Below, one piece after another: positions 1 through 5,768 of a DNA stretch of 6,494 nt. A model generated the notes under the pieces. It made no database searches and had not been told where the DNA came from. It saw nothing but the letters and a program-made list of their open reading frames with translations. The stretch's first letter is position 1; each line of letters begins with the position of its first letter. This DNA is from an uncultured Eubacteriales bacterium (lineage in GTDB: Bacteria > Bacillota > Clostridia > Christensenellales > DTU072), in assembly GCA_902766325.1 (NCBI GenBank), contig CACXDF010000236.1, positions 1 through 6,494 of the forward strand, read 5' to 3'. A program made the translations under genes and the position numbers.

Positions 1-41
1 AAAAAAAATAAAAAATTTTATAATAAAATACCGAAAATGGG

Positions 42-70
42 TTTACAAAACAGGCCTTAGTCAATATAAT
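42..70 (+). promoter_or_regulatory. SigA-type promoter of the zinc-knuckle acidic protein gene
   Basis: A TTTACA -35 box (42-47) and a perfect TATAAT -10 box (65-70) are separated by exactly 17 bases. Transcription should begin near 77, leaving a leader of about 30 bases before the ATG at 108. A small 5-bp hairpin (aacac 82-86 with gtgtt 91-95, loop ttat) lies in that leader just before the Shine-Dalgarno sequence. Its role, if any, is unknown. The A/T-rich stretch at 1-30 upstream could act as an UP element, or could be the tail of a terminator outside the window. Confidence 0.8.
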
Positions 71-96
71 ATATCCGCAAAAACACTTATGTGTTG

Positions 97-102
97 AGGA
101 GG
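97..102 (+). promoter_or_regulatory. Strong Shine-Dalgarno site
   Basis: AGGAGG sits 5 bases before the ATG at 108. It is a near-perfect match to the anti-SD of 16S rRNA, which fixes this start and implies efficient translation. Confidence 0.85.
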
Positions 103-107
103 TAAAA

Positions 108-587
108 ATGCCGAAGTATAAAAAGTGTCCTCGATGCGACTTGAACTATATTTTGGAAGAGGAAGAATACTGCAAGATCTGTCAAGAAGAATTGCGCGGG
201 ATCTCTCACAACACGGAAGACCTTGACGAAGAGATCGAAGAGGACGGCATCCTTTGTCCCCGTTGCCACGTTAACTATCTGAACGAAGGCGAAACCATTT
301 GCGAGGCTTGTGCGGCTGAAGAAGAAGGCAAAAACTCGGCGATGGACGATATCGAGCCGGATTGGGAAGACACCGAAGACAGCGAAGTGCTGGATGATGA
401 AGCCGACCTTGCTACGGACGACGAGATCGACCTGTCTTTGGAAGAATTACAAGACGAAGAGGAAGAAGACCTCGACGAAGAATTCGATGAAGAAGGCAAG
501 AAGGACGACTTCGAAGAGCTGGATGAAACGGATATCGGCGACGAAGAGGAAGAAGAGGAAGAACCGCTCGGAGACGACGATTTTTAA
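108..587 (+). CDS. Small protein with two CxxC zinc knuckles and a highly acidic C-terminal tail
   Basis: This 159-residue protein is not recognised as a named family. Two N-terminal Cys4 motifs have identical spacing, CxxC-x11-CxxC, at C7/C10/C22/C25 and C50/C53/C65/C68. Each begins CPRC and continues with a related NY[IL] stretch, so they look like a duplicated zinc-ribbon-type fold that probably binds one zinc each. From about residue 70 to the end more than half of the residues are Asp or Glu, including a run of seven Glu, so the tail should be disordered and strongly negative. There is no signal peptide or membrane segment, so it should be cytoplasmic. Zinc ribbons plus an acidic tail suggest a nucleic-acid-mimicking or polymerase- or ribosome-associated role, analogous only in tail composition to the RNA polymerase delta subunit. 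That role is inference. The gene is monocistronic, with a strong promoter, a strong RBS and its own terminator, which suggests high expression. Confidence 0.85.
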   Translation: MPKYKKCPRCDLNYILEEEEYCKICQEELRGISHNTEDLDEEIEEDGILCPRCHVNYLNEGETICEACAAEEEGKNSAMDDIEPDWEDTEDSEVLDDEADLATDDEIDLSLEELQDEEEEDLDEEFDEEGKKDDFEELDETDIGDEEEEEEEPLGDDDF

Positions 588-616
588 TTCTTATTGACCG
601 ATCGAAACGAACAATA

Positions 617-649
617 AAAAAGACTGCTTAAAAAACAAGCAGTCTTTTT
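617..649. terminator. Bidirectional intrinsic terminator between convergent genes
   Basis: A perfect 13-bp stem (617-629 with 637-649) encloses a 7-base A-rich loop (630-636). The outer five pairs are A:T, so each strand ends its stem in a T-run: 645-649 on the plus strand, and the complement of 616-621 on the minus strand. It lies between the stop of the acidic-protein gene (587) and the stop of the minus-strand repeat-protein gene (675), and can serve both. Confidence 0.9.
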
Positions 650-674
650 ATTTGCGCTGAAAATCGAAACCGGA

Positions 675-3600
675 TCAGGAGATACGCTCGATCTTGGTGT
701 TGCCGGCCTCGGGGACGAGAACCGCGCTCGTCGAATCGTAATAATAACCGACCTGATGCTTATGATAGCCGAGGTATCCGGTCGCGAGATCGTCAAAGAT
801 AGCAGTTTGAACGGTGATCGGGTTATGACCGGCGTCTTCAAAGGTAATGGTATAGGTCGTTCCGGATAAGACGTAGGCCGGGATCTCGTAGTAGTCGATC
901 ACGGTATCGCTGTCGGAGTCCACGCCAAAGGCTTCGTCTGCGGAGCCGGGAGCGACGTCCACGGTGACGGTCACGTTACCGCTGAGCGTAAGAGAATCGT
1001 TTTGTTCGTACGCCGCGACGAAATCGCTTAAAGAAGCGAAGGCCGTTTGCGTAACGGTCGTCTTTTCTATTTTTCTGTTATAGACGGCGATATATACGTC
1101 GACGGGGTTGCTGTCGCTGTCTGAGAAAACGACGGCGTTCGATCCAACGAGAGAGAACATCGGGATGGCGTAATAGTCGATGACGTTGTCGCCGTTGATA
1201 TCCCTGCCCCAATTCAGATTATCGTAAGAGCCCGTCGCGGTGTCGACGGTAACGGTAACGTTTCCGCCGGAGAACTGTACTTCGACGTACTGAGAATAAG
1301 CGCCGACAAATTGCGTCAGAGAGGAGAAAGAAGTCTCCGCAATGTCAAAGTGCCTGGGGCTGACTCTGGCGTAATTTATGGCGGGCATCAGAGGATTGCT
1401 CATGTCGACCGGGTTGGCGATAAATCCGAACATTCCGTCCAGCATATCGGTGATGGTGCTGTTATACAAAAAGCTCTTGCGCTCTTTTGCCAGGCTGGCG
1501 AAGTCGCTTCCGGTAAAGGTGCTTTTCGCGACCACGCCCGTATCGGCGAGGATAGCGACCGAAGAGTTTTGCACCGCTTGAGCGACCTTGTTGGAAATGT
1601 CGTTGAGCTTTGTTTTAGAGTCGATCAGTCCGAGAACGCCTTTCTCCAGCGTTTCGCCGCTGAATACGTCGCCGAGAGTCAGTTCGTTAGTCTTATCGGA
1701 CAGACCCATCATCGGACGATTGTATTTTTCCGTTACGGTATAAACGCGGGTCTTTGTCGCGTCTCCCGGATCGGTCTCCGGCTGTCCGTCTTTAAGGGCA
1801 AGGATATAAGTCGTTACGATCGCGCCCGCGCCGTCGACTTGATAATAATAGGTCTTATCGGCTTCTTGCGCGTCAAGAACGGCTTGGTTATCTCCGATCG
1901 CGCCGTTAACGTTTTCCGGCAAGGTCAACGTGGACAGGTCGATAAAGGAGTAAGCCTTTTGTTCGTAACAGCGTATCTTGTAGTAAGCCGTATTTCCGCC
2001 TTGAGTCCTTACTTCGTCGTTCTCGTCGTAATACAAAACGTATACGTTATCTACCAGTCCGCCGCTTACGCGGTAGTAATAGCGATTTGCTATCGTTTTA
2101 TCCGCAGCTTTTTCGTAAAGAGCGTATTCGGGCGCTTCTTGCGCGTGGTAGGTCGCGGCGTCGGCCGTAGTCAGCAGACCGGAAGCCACAAGATCGGCGG
2201 GGTTCAGATATTCGATCTGACTGTTCAGCGTCGCGTAACGCAAAGAACGGATCATTTGAGAACTGTTTGCGTCCAGAGCGATAATCTCATCGATGAAGAG
2301 GGTGTTCACTTTGTCGCCGAGACTGTTCAACGTGGCGTCGGATAAACTTTGGAGCAATTTCGACGAACCGACGTCTACCATTTCTCCGAGGGTCATAGTG
2401 TCGATCTTGGAACCCATTTGGGTGATCTTGGTATCGCGGATGCTTTTAAGAAGTATCGGCGAACTCTCGGTAATGTCGATGACGCCTTCGAGCGTCAGGT
2501 CGTTCATTTTTTCGTTGATGCCTTCGAGCGGATAATAGCGATAGACGCGAAGATCGGCTCCGCCGCTCGTATATGTTTCGTTGGTTTTGACGGCTTTGCG
2601 GTCGAGGAATTGCGTATCGGAGATCTTATATTCCGCCAAAGAAGAAACCAATCTCGTATCGACGTCGATGGCGTCGACGCAAGCGGCAGGCAGATACATC
2701 GCGCCCTTCGGAGTCGCGTCGTCGAAACCGTTAACGAAAAGATAATGTCCGTCTTCGTCGAAGAGGCAATGATAGCGGTTCTTTACGGTGGCGGTGCCGT
2801 CTTCTTGGGACAGAACGGCGTCCTTTTGTTTGACGTACAACGTCGCGCCTACAAGGGTGTTTTCTCCGGAAGTAATGTTATTGCCTTCTTCGTCCGAAAC
2901 CGCGGAGAAAAGAACGCCGTTAACGGTGACTTTTCCTTCTCCGTCAAGAGAAGAGGTCGGGCGGTATATCTTATACGATACGGGATAGCCGCCGCTGCGT
3001 ACGGGAATGGAGTCTCCGTCCTTTACGCAGGAATAAACGGTTTCTTCCGGATAGTACAGTACGTAACAGCTGCCGTTTGTGTTTTGACTGATCAAAGAGT
3101 AGTTTTCGCCCGCGACGTAGGCGTTCCCGTCGATTATCGTAGGCGATTCAAGCGTGACGTACTGGGAAGAAATGCAGGCGTGTTGCAAGGTTTGCAACGT
3201 GCGGTTGGAAGAACCGTCGATATCCATGATCTCGCAAAGGAACATCGACTTGATCAGTTTGTCCGCTTCCGAACCGGACAGTTCTCCGATCGTAACGTCT
3301 TTTAAAGAGAATAATACTTGGTTGGTGGAGTTTTCTTCCATGCCGGTCAAGACGTCCGACAGTTTCATTTTGTTAACCGCTTCCGTAAGCTTCGACGTGC
3401 CCAAATCGTTGATGCTCAGATCGGCGATGGCCTTAATGACCGGATGGGTGTCTTCTCCCTGGTCGATGAAGTCACCGATCGGCAGGGTGGGTAACTTATC
3501 GCCCACTTCCTTTATTTTAATGGAAGCGACGGCCTTGATGACGCTCGCAGAATCGGGCTTGACTTCAATAAAGTCGCCGATGGTATAATCGGTCAGATTG

Positions 3601-4130
3601 GAAAAGGCCTCTTTGAGGGGCTTATCCATAAATTCGCTGTCGTCCTTAAAAAGGGGAAGATCGGGCAAAAAGTTATTATCTTCCCCGACCATTTTGACAA
3701 GATTTTTCATCGTCATCTTGTTCACGATGACGGCGGCAAGACCGGTTTCGGAACCGGTAAGAGAAGCGTTTTTGAAATCTTCTTGTTCCATTTTCAGAAC
3801 GTCCGCCAAAGAAGAGCTGATCTTATCGATACCTATGTACGTCTCCAATTCTCCGATGGTGGGACCGTTTTCGGCGGTAAGGCGGGATGCAAGATCGACG
3901 AGACCTTTTCCCCATTCGAAGAGGCTCATGTCACGCACTTCGTCGGTGAATTGAAGGGTGATCCCCGCGCCGGAATCGTTGACCTTATCCGAAACCGTAC
4001 CCATAATACCCTTGGTCATGAGCGCGAAATAACCGGCTCCGACGATGCCGCCGAGCGTAAGCACGACGCCGAGCAAAACGGCGAGTAAAAAGCGAAGGAC
4101 TTTTCCGAAACAGCCGCTCAAAAATTTCAT
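675..4130 (-). CDS. Giant membrane-anchored repeat protein, function unknown
   Basis: This 1151-residue protein matches no family I can name. K2, K10 and R13 precede one hydrophobic segment (about 12-37), which reads as an uncleaved N-terminal anchor with everything after it outside the membrane. The ectodomain has three arrays of a degenerate 32-36-residue repeat, roughly T-[IL]-G-[DE]-x-[IV]-D ... LLxSLxDxxIxxLGxKxxxL, at about 88-325, 540-645 and 815-850. Between them are Tyr-rich inserts sharing a YVLYY...GG...YKI pattern (about 345-391, 675-724 and 756-803). The C-terminus holds two tandem modules of about 95 residues (925-1022 and 1024-1118). The ATG at 4130 is set by AAAGGAGG at 4137-4144, six bases upstream. 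The gene lies 12 bases after the cvpA-like gene, so the two are co-transcribed and probably work together in the envelope. A structural or adhesion-like role is possible but unproven. Confidence 0.85.
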   Translation of the reverse strand: MKFLSGCFGKVLRFLLAVLLGVVLTLGGIVGAGYFALMTKGIMGTVSDKVNDSGAGITLQFTDEVRDMSLFEWGKGLVDLASRLTAENGPTIGELETYIGIDKISSSLADVLKMEQEDFKNASLTGSETGLAAVIVNKMTMKNLVKMVGEDNNFLPDLPLFKDDSEFMDKPLKEAFSNLTDYTIGDFIEVKPDSASVIKAVASIKIKEVGDKLPTLPIGDFIDQGEDTHPVIKAIADLSINDLGTSKLTEAVNKMKLSDVLTGMEENSTNQVLFSLKDVTIGELSGSEADKLIKSMFLCEIMDIDGSSNRTLQTLQHACISSQYVTLESPTIIDGNAYVAGENYSLISQNTNGSCYVLYYPEETVYSCVKDGDSIPVRSGGYPVSYKIYRPTSSLDGEGKVTVNGVLFSAVSDEEGNNITSGENTLVGATLYVKQKDAVLSQEDGTATVKNRYHCLFDEDGHYLFVNGFDDATPKGAMYLPAACVDAIDVDTRLVSSLAEYKISDTQFLDRKAVKTNETYTSGGADLRVYRYYPLEGINEKMNDLTLEGVIDITESSPILLKSIRDTKITQMGSKIDTMTLGEMVDVGSSKLLQSLSDATLNSLGDKVNTLFIDEIIALDANSSQMIRSLRYATLNSQIEYLNPADLVASGLLTTADAATYHAQEAPEYALYEKAADKTIANRYYYRVSGGLVDNVYVLYYDENDEVRTQGGNTAYYKIRCYEQKAYSFIDLSTLTLPENVNGAIGDNQAVLDAQEADKTYYYQVDGAGAIVTTYILALKDGQPETDPGDATKTRVYTVTEKYNRPMMGLSDKTNELTLGDVFSGETLEKGVLGLIDSKTKLNDISNKVAQAVQNSSVAILADTGVVAKSTFTGSDFASLAKERKSFLYNSTITDMLDGMFGFIANPVDMSNPLMPAINYARVSPRHFDIAETSFSSLTQFVGAYSQYVEVQFSGGNVTVTVDTATGSYDNLNWGRDINGDNVIDYYAIPMFSLVGSNAVVFSDSDSNPVDVYIAVYNRKIEKTTVTQTAFASLSDFVAAYEQNDSLTLSGNVTVTVDVAPGSADEAFGVDSDSDTVIDYYEIPAYVLSGTTYTITFEDAGHNPITVQTAIFDDLATGYLGYHKHQVGYYYDSTSAVLVPEAGNTKIERIS
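777..1061 (-). repeat. C-terminal module copy 2 within the giant protein
   Basis: This encodes residues about 1024-1118. It is the second of two tandem copies sharing AF[AS]SL-x2-FV-x-AY, then NVTVTVD, then VIDYY-x-IP, then L-x-G, then NP-[IV]-x-V. It contains a full acidic loop with D1071, D1073, D1075, D1079 and E1082, the 1-3-5-9-12 spacing of EF-hand and dockerin calcium loops. Calcium binding is inferred. Confidence 0.75.
1065..1346 (-). repeat. C-terminal module copy 1 within the giant protein
   Basis: This encodes residues about 929-1022, the first of the two tandem modules. Its acidic loop has D977, N979, D981 and D985 but Ala at position 12 (A988), where copy 2 has Glu. The two loops are 94 residues apart and the TSF/TAF motifs 96 apart. 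The copies have diverged clearly at DNA level, so the duplication is old. Confidence 0.75.
1581..1688 (-). repeat. T-[IL]-G-[DE] repeat, isolated copy (third array)
   Basis: This encodes residues about 815-850, with the LTLGDV start and a following ILxDxxxKLNDISNKV-like half. It is a single degenerate copy set between the Tyr-rich insert and the C-terminal modules. Confidence 0.5.
1722..1865 (-). repeat. Tyr-rich insert copy 3 within the giant protein
   Basis: This encodes residues about 756-803. It shares ADKT...YYY-x-V-x-G followed by a V-x3-Y-[VI]-L strand with copy 2, which points to duplication of a small beta-rich unit. Confidence 0.5.
1959..2108 (-). repeat. Tyr-rich insert copy 2 within the giant protein
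   Basis: This encodes residues about 675-724. It has ADKT, then RYYYRVSGG, then YVLYY, then GG-x3-YYKI. The YVLYY...GG...YKI part matches copy 1, and the ADKT...YYY part matches copy 3. Confidence 0.55.
2196..2513 (-). repeat. T-[IL]-G-[DE] repeat array, second array (three copies)
   Basis: This encodes residues about 540-645. Three consecutive copies start near LTLEGV (545), MTLGEM (579) and LFIDEI (611). Each is followed by a [KQ][LM][LI]xSLxxATLNS-type helix-like half and an LGxKVxxL link. The 32-34-residue spacing and alternating pattern suggest a solenoid-like fold. Confidence 0.65.
2958..3098 (-). repeat. Tyr-rich insert copy 1 within the giant protein
   Basis: This encodes residues about 345-391. 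It carries YVLYY, then VKDGDSIPVRSGG, then YKIYR. It resembles copy 2 and interrupts the repeat arrays at an equivalent place, after an array ending in a [SN]SQ sequence. Confidence 0.5.
3156..3869 (-). repeat. T-[IL]-G-[DE] repeat array, first array
   Basis: This encodes residues about 88-325, the longest array. Copies begin near PTIGEL (90), YTIGDF (182), LPIGDF (216), MKLSDV (255) and VTIGEL (279). Most contain a VIKAVASIKIKEVG-like second half. They are degenerate at both protein and DNA level, so this is not a recent microsatellite-like expansion. Confidence 0.65.
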
Positions 4131-4136
4131 GCGAGG

Positions 4137-4144
4137 CCTCCTTT
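4137..4144 (-). promoter_or_regulatory. Shine-Dalgarno site of the giant-protein gene
   Basis: AAAGGAGG lies six bases before the ATG at 4130. It overlaps the TAA stop codon of the upstream cvpA-like gene (4143-4145), so the two genes are likely translationally coupled. Confidence 0.85.
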
Positions 4145-5021
4145 ATTGTTGCGCGCCACCGCCTGAGAAAGAACCGACGATGCCTGCGATAGTTTCTTGC
4201 AGGTTCATATTTTCGACAAGGAATGTATAGAGATAGTTATTTTCGTACAGCCATTTGGTCAGTGTAGAACTGCTGATGACGTTATTGACGGGGATGATCC
4301 AGGTATAGGTGCCGAGGAGGCGGATCACGGCGAGAGCGCCCCAGATCACGATCATACCGATGGCCGCGCCGATGACGAAACCGAGGAGTTTATTGACGAA
4401 GTGTCCGACGTACGTCTGCGTGACGAGTTTTTTGACAAGGAGCATCAAAAGCCGCAATACGATGTAAGCGACGATCCACAGCGCGATGAAGACGATGGCG
4501 AGTAAGACGTAAGTCGTGATCGTGACGCAAAGGAGATCTGCGAGAGTAGGCGACTGAGATATCGTTTCGTTATCTTCGTTGGTCGAGGTGTAGTTTGCGC
4601 GGACGCTCTCGTTCTTGGTCAGAGAGTCAAGGAGAGAAGCGACGGGCTTGATGGCGCTGTCCGTGGTGGCGACGTATGCGCTGATCGATTCGTATTCGGT
4701 ACCGGATTCGTCGTCGACGACGGATACGCCGCCGTTATCGATAAACGTAATATGGACTTTTTCGGCGTTAAGGTCGGCCGGGATCACTTTTACGATAGCC
4801 GGATTCATCGCGGTATTCAGAGCTGTTTCCAGTTCCGTTTTTTCGACGACGAAATTCGTTACCGTGCCGACCAGAACGATGGCAAGGACGATGGAAAGCA
4901 GTCCGGAAACAAGGCCGAAGATCAGTTTGTACATTCCGCGCCAGGTTCCGAAAATAATCAAAAGGACCATTACGAGGACGACAGCCGCGTCGACGATCAG
5001 GCCTATAACAGAATTGCTCAT
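4143..5021 (-). CDS. CvpA-family membrane protein with an enlarged extracytoplasmic loop
   Basis: This is a 292-residue integral membrane protein. Membrane segments fall at about 5-26, 32-54, 166-196 and 213-236. D11 in the first helix, the FGTWRG turn (24-29) and the KLLGFVIGAAIG stretch (211-222) fit the CvpA (colicin V production) family. R28/K32 and R190/K197/K198 place the short loops inside by the positive-inside rule, which puts the loop at about 57-163 and the tail at 237-292 outside. Family members are commonly near 160-230 residues, and the extra length here is mostly that hydrophilic loop. Its biochemical role is unknown even in well-studied members. The ATG at 5021 is chosen because GGAGG lies 8 bases upstream. 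A longer GTG start at 5069 would fall inside the promoter, upstream of the expected transcript start. It is the first gene of the operon with the giant repeat protein. Confidence 0.85.
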   Translation of the reverse strand: MSNSVIGLIVDAAVVLVMVLLIIFGTWRGMYKLIFGLVSGLLSIVLAIVLVGTVTNFVVEKTELETALNTAMNPAIVKVIPADLNAEKVHITFIDNGGVSVVDDESGTEYESISAYVATTDSAIKPVASLLDSLTKNESVRANYTSTNEDNETISQSPTLADLLCVTITTYVLLAIVFIALWIVAYIVLRLLMLLVKKLVTQTYVGHFVNKLLGFVIGAAIGMIVIWGALAVIRLLGTYTWIIPVNNVISSSTLTKWLYENNYLYTFLVENMNLQETIAGIVGSFSGGGAQQ

Positions 5022-5029
5022 TGAATTAG

Positions 5030-5034
5030 CCTCC
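5030..5034 (-). promoter_or_regulatory. Shine-Dalgarno site deciding the cvpA-like start
   Basis: GGAGG is placed 8 bases before the ATG at 5021. No comparable site precedes the GTG at 5069, so this site decides the shorter protein. Confidence 0.8.
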
Positions 5035-5060
5035 GCATTCTCTAAGGTATGTTTATATAA

Positions 5061-5089
5061 ATTATACACATAGTGTTATACTTAGTCAA
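5061..5089 (-). promoter_or_regulatory. SigA-type promoter of the cvpA/giant-protein operon
   Basis: On the minus strand a TTGACT -35 box (5089-5084) and a perfect TATAAT -10 box (5066-5061) have a 17-base spacer, close to the ideal. Transcription should start near 5054, giving a leader of about 33 bases. An imperfect inverted repeat (5063-5080, tatacac/gtgttata arms) covers the -10 box and most of the spacer and could be an operator. That is weak evidence. Confidence 0.85.
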
Positions 5090-5134
5090 GGGACTTTTAT
5101 CAGAATAGAAGCGTTTAACGCCCTTTCTCGGCTG

Positions 5135-5140
5135 TATAAT
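5135..5140 (+). promoter_or_regulatory. Possible -10 box upstream of the yyaC-like gene
   Basis: A perfect TATAAT lies 23 bases before the ATG at 5163, but no good TTGACA-like box is present 16-18 bases upstream. I also could not fit a convincing SigF, SigG, SigE or SigK consensus here. The promoter type is undecided. Confidence 0.4.
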
Positions 5141-5162
5141 TTTTCCTTCCGTGGGCAAAATC

Positions 5163-5642
5163 ATGCTTATGAAAAAAGAAAGATATCCCGTCGTTTTTTG
5201 CGTCGGAACGCCGAAAGTATGCGGAGACAGCTTAGGTCCGATGGTCGGAGATCGCCTGAAGCAGGCATACGACGTGCCGGCCTACGTTTACGGCACAAGC
5301 GCTTCGCCCGTCACCGGTCTTAACTTCCGTTCTTATATGGAGCACGTGCGCGTTTTTCACCCGAACAGTATGGTCATTGCCGTGGACGCTTGTCTCGGCA
5401 GCAAAGAAGAAGTGGGCAAAGTCAAGTACAGCTTAAAAGGATTGAAAGCGGGGACGGCGCTGAAAAAAGAATTGGGACGGGTCGGAGACGTCGCATTCCT
5501 CGGGATCGTGGGCGAAAGCGGAAAGGATAATTTCGGCGCTCTTTCCGGCGCGGATAAGAGATGCGTGGAAGAATTGGCCGAAAAGATCGCCGCAAAAATC
5601 TTTCTTTTCTGCTCTCTTTTAAGGTTAGATTATACTTCGTAG
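5163..5642 (+). CDS. yyaC: YyaC-family sporulation protein (DUF1256, GPR/HybD-like protease fold)
   Basis: This is a predicted spore-associated protein related in fold to the germination protease GPR and the hydrogenase maturation proteases. Counting from the ATG at 5169, the family signatures are CVGTPKVCGDSLGPMVG at 11-27 (D20), VYGTSASPV at 40-48, IAVDACLG at 70-77 (D73), a G-x-LKAGTALKKELGRVGD stretch, and a GIVGESG turn. D20 and D73 fall where GPR-type proteins carry their catalytic aspartates. That role is inferred, since YyaC activity is not firmly established. At 157-163 residues it is shorter than the Bacillus protein. The start is uncertain: GTG 5151, ATG 5163 and ATG 5169 are in frame and none has a strong SD. 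ATG 5163 is preferred because GTGGG ends 7 bases before it. The gene is transcribed away from the cvpA operon and lies upstream of ftsH. Confidence 0.8.
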   Translation: MLMKKERYPVVFCVGTPKVCGDSLGPMVGDRLKQAYDVPAYVYGTSASPVTGLNFRSYMEHVRVFHPNSMVIAVDACLGSKEEVGKVKYSLKGLKAGTALKKELGRVGDVAFLGIVGESGKDNFGALSGADKRCVEELAEKIAAKIFLFCSLLRLDYTS

Positions 5643-5705
5643 AGTATCTTTCAAGCACAGTAAACGGCGTAATGGATAAAAAGAATACCTTTTTACTCAT
5701 TGCTC

Positions 5706-5734
5706 TTGCAAAATGCATATAATTTTGGTATACT
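5706..5734 (+). promoter_or_regulatory. SigA-type promoter of ftsH
   Basis: A TTGCAA -35 box (5706-5711) and a TATACT -10 box (5729-5734) have a 17-base spacer, giving a start near 5741 and a leader of about 28 bases. A second TATAAT (5718-5723) overlaps the spacer but lacks a matching -35 box. Confidence 0.7.
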
Positions 5735-5768
5735 GTGAAACAGAATTTTTAAAACAGAGGAACTATTC

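Noticed and set aside
56..70. Shared cttagtcaa motif near the promoters at 56-64 and 5081-5089, considered as a common operator.
   Set aside because: It lies at different positions and in opposite orientation relative to the two promoters, and nine bases can match by chance.
275..499. Minus-strand Ser-rich open frame opposite the acidic protein gene.
   Set aside because: Serine runs are simply the complement of the GAA/GAC-rich acidic codons, and it has no RBS.
543..563. Purine-only run of 21 bases near the end of the acidic-protein gene, considered as a triplex or regulatory element.
   Set aside because: It is fully explained by consecutive Glu codons (GAA/GAG).
1311..3305. Two long plus-strand open frames (1311-2345 and 2349-3305) opposite the giant protein gene.
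   Set aside because: They have no Shine-Dalgarno site or promoter, and their translations resemble no protein family. The minus-strand frame has a strong RBS, an operon context and internal protein repeats. They are antisense shadows caused by codon bias.
4110..4121. LSGC lipobox-like sequence at residues 4-7 of the giant protein, suggesting a lipoprotein.
   Set aside because: The Cys precedes the hydrophobic segment instead of following it, so it cannot serve as a lipoprotein cleavage site.
5022..5069. Longer GTG start for the cvpA-like gene at 5069.
   Set aside because: It lies within the promoter, upstream of the predicted transcription start, and lacks an SD. The ATG at 5021 has a good one.
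5677..5695. Possible terminator after the yyaC-like gene (7-bp A:T-rich stem, 5-base loop, T-run).
   Set aside because: The stem has only one G:C pair and would be too unstable to call. Read-through into ftsH cannot be excluded.
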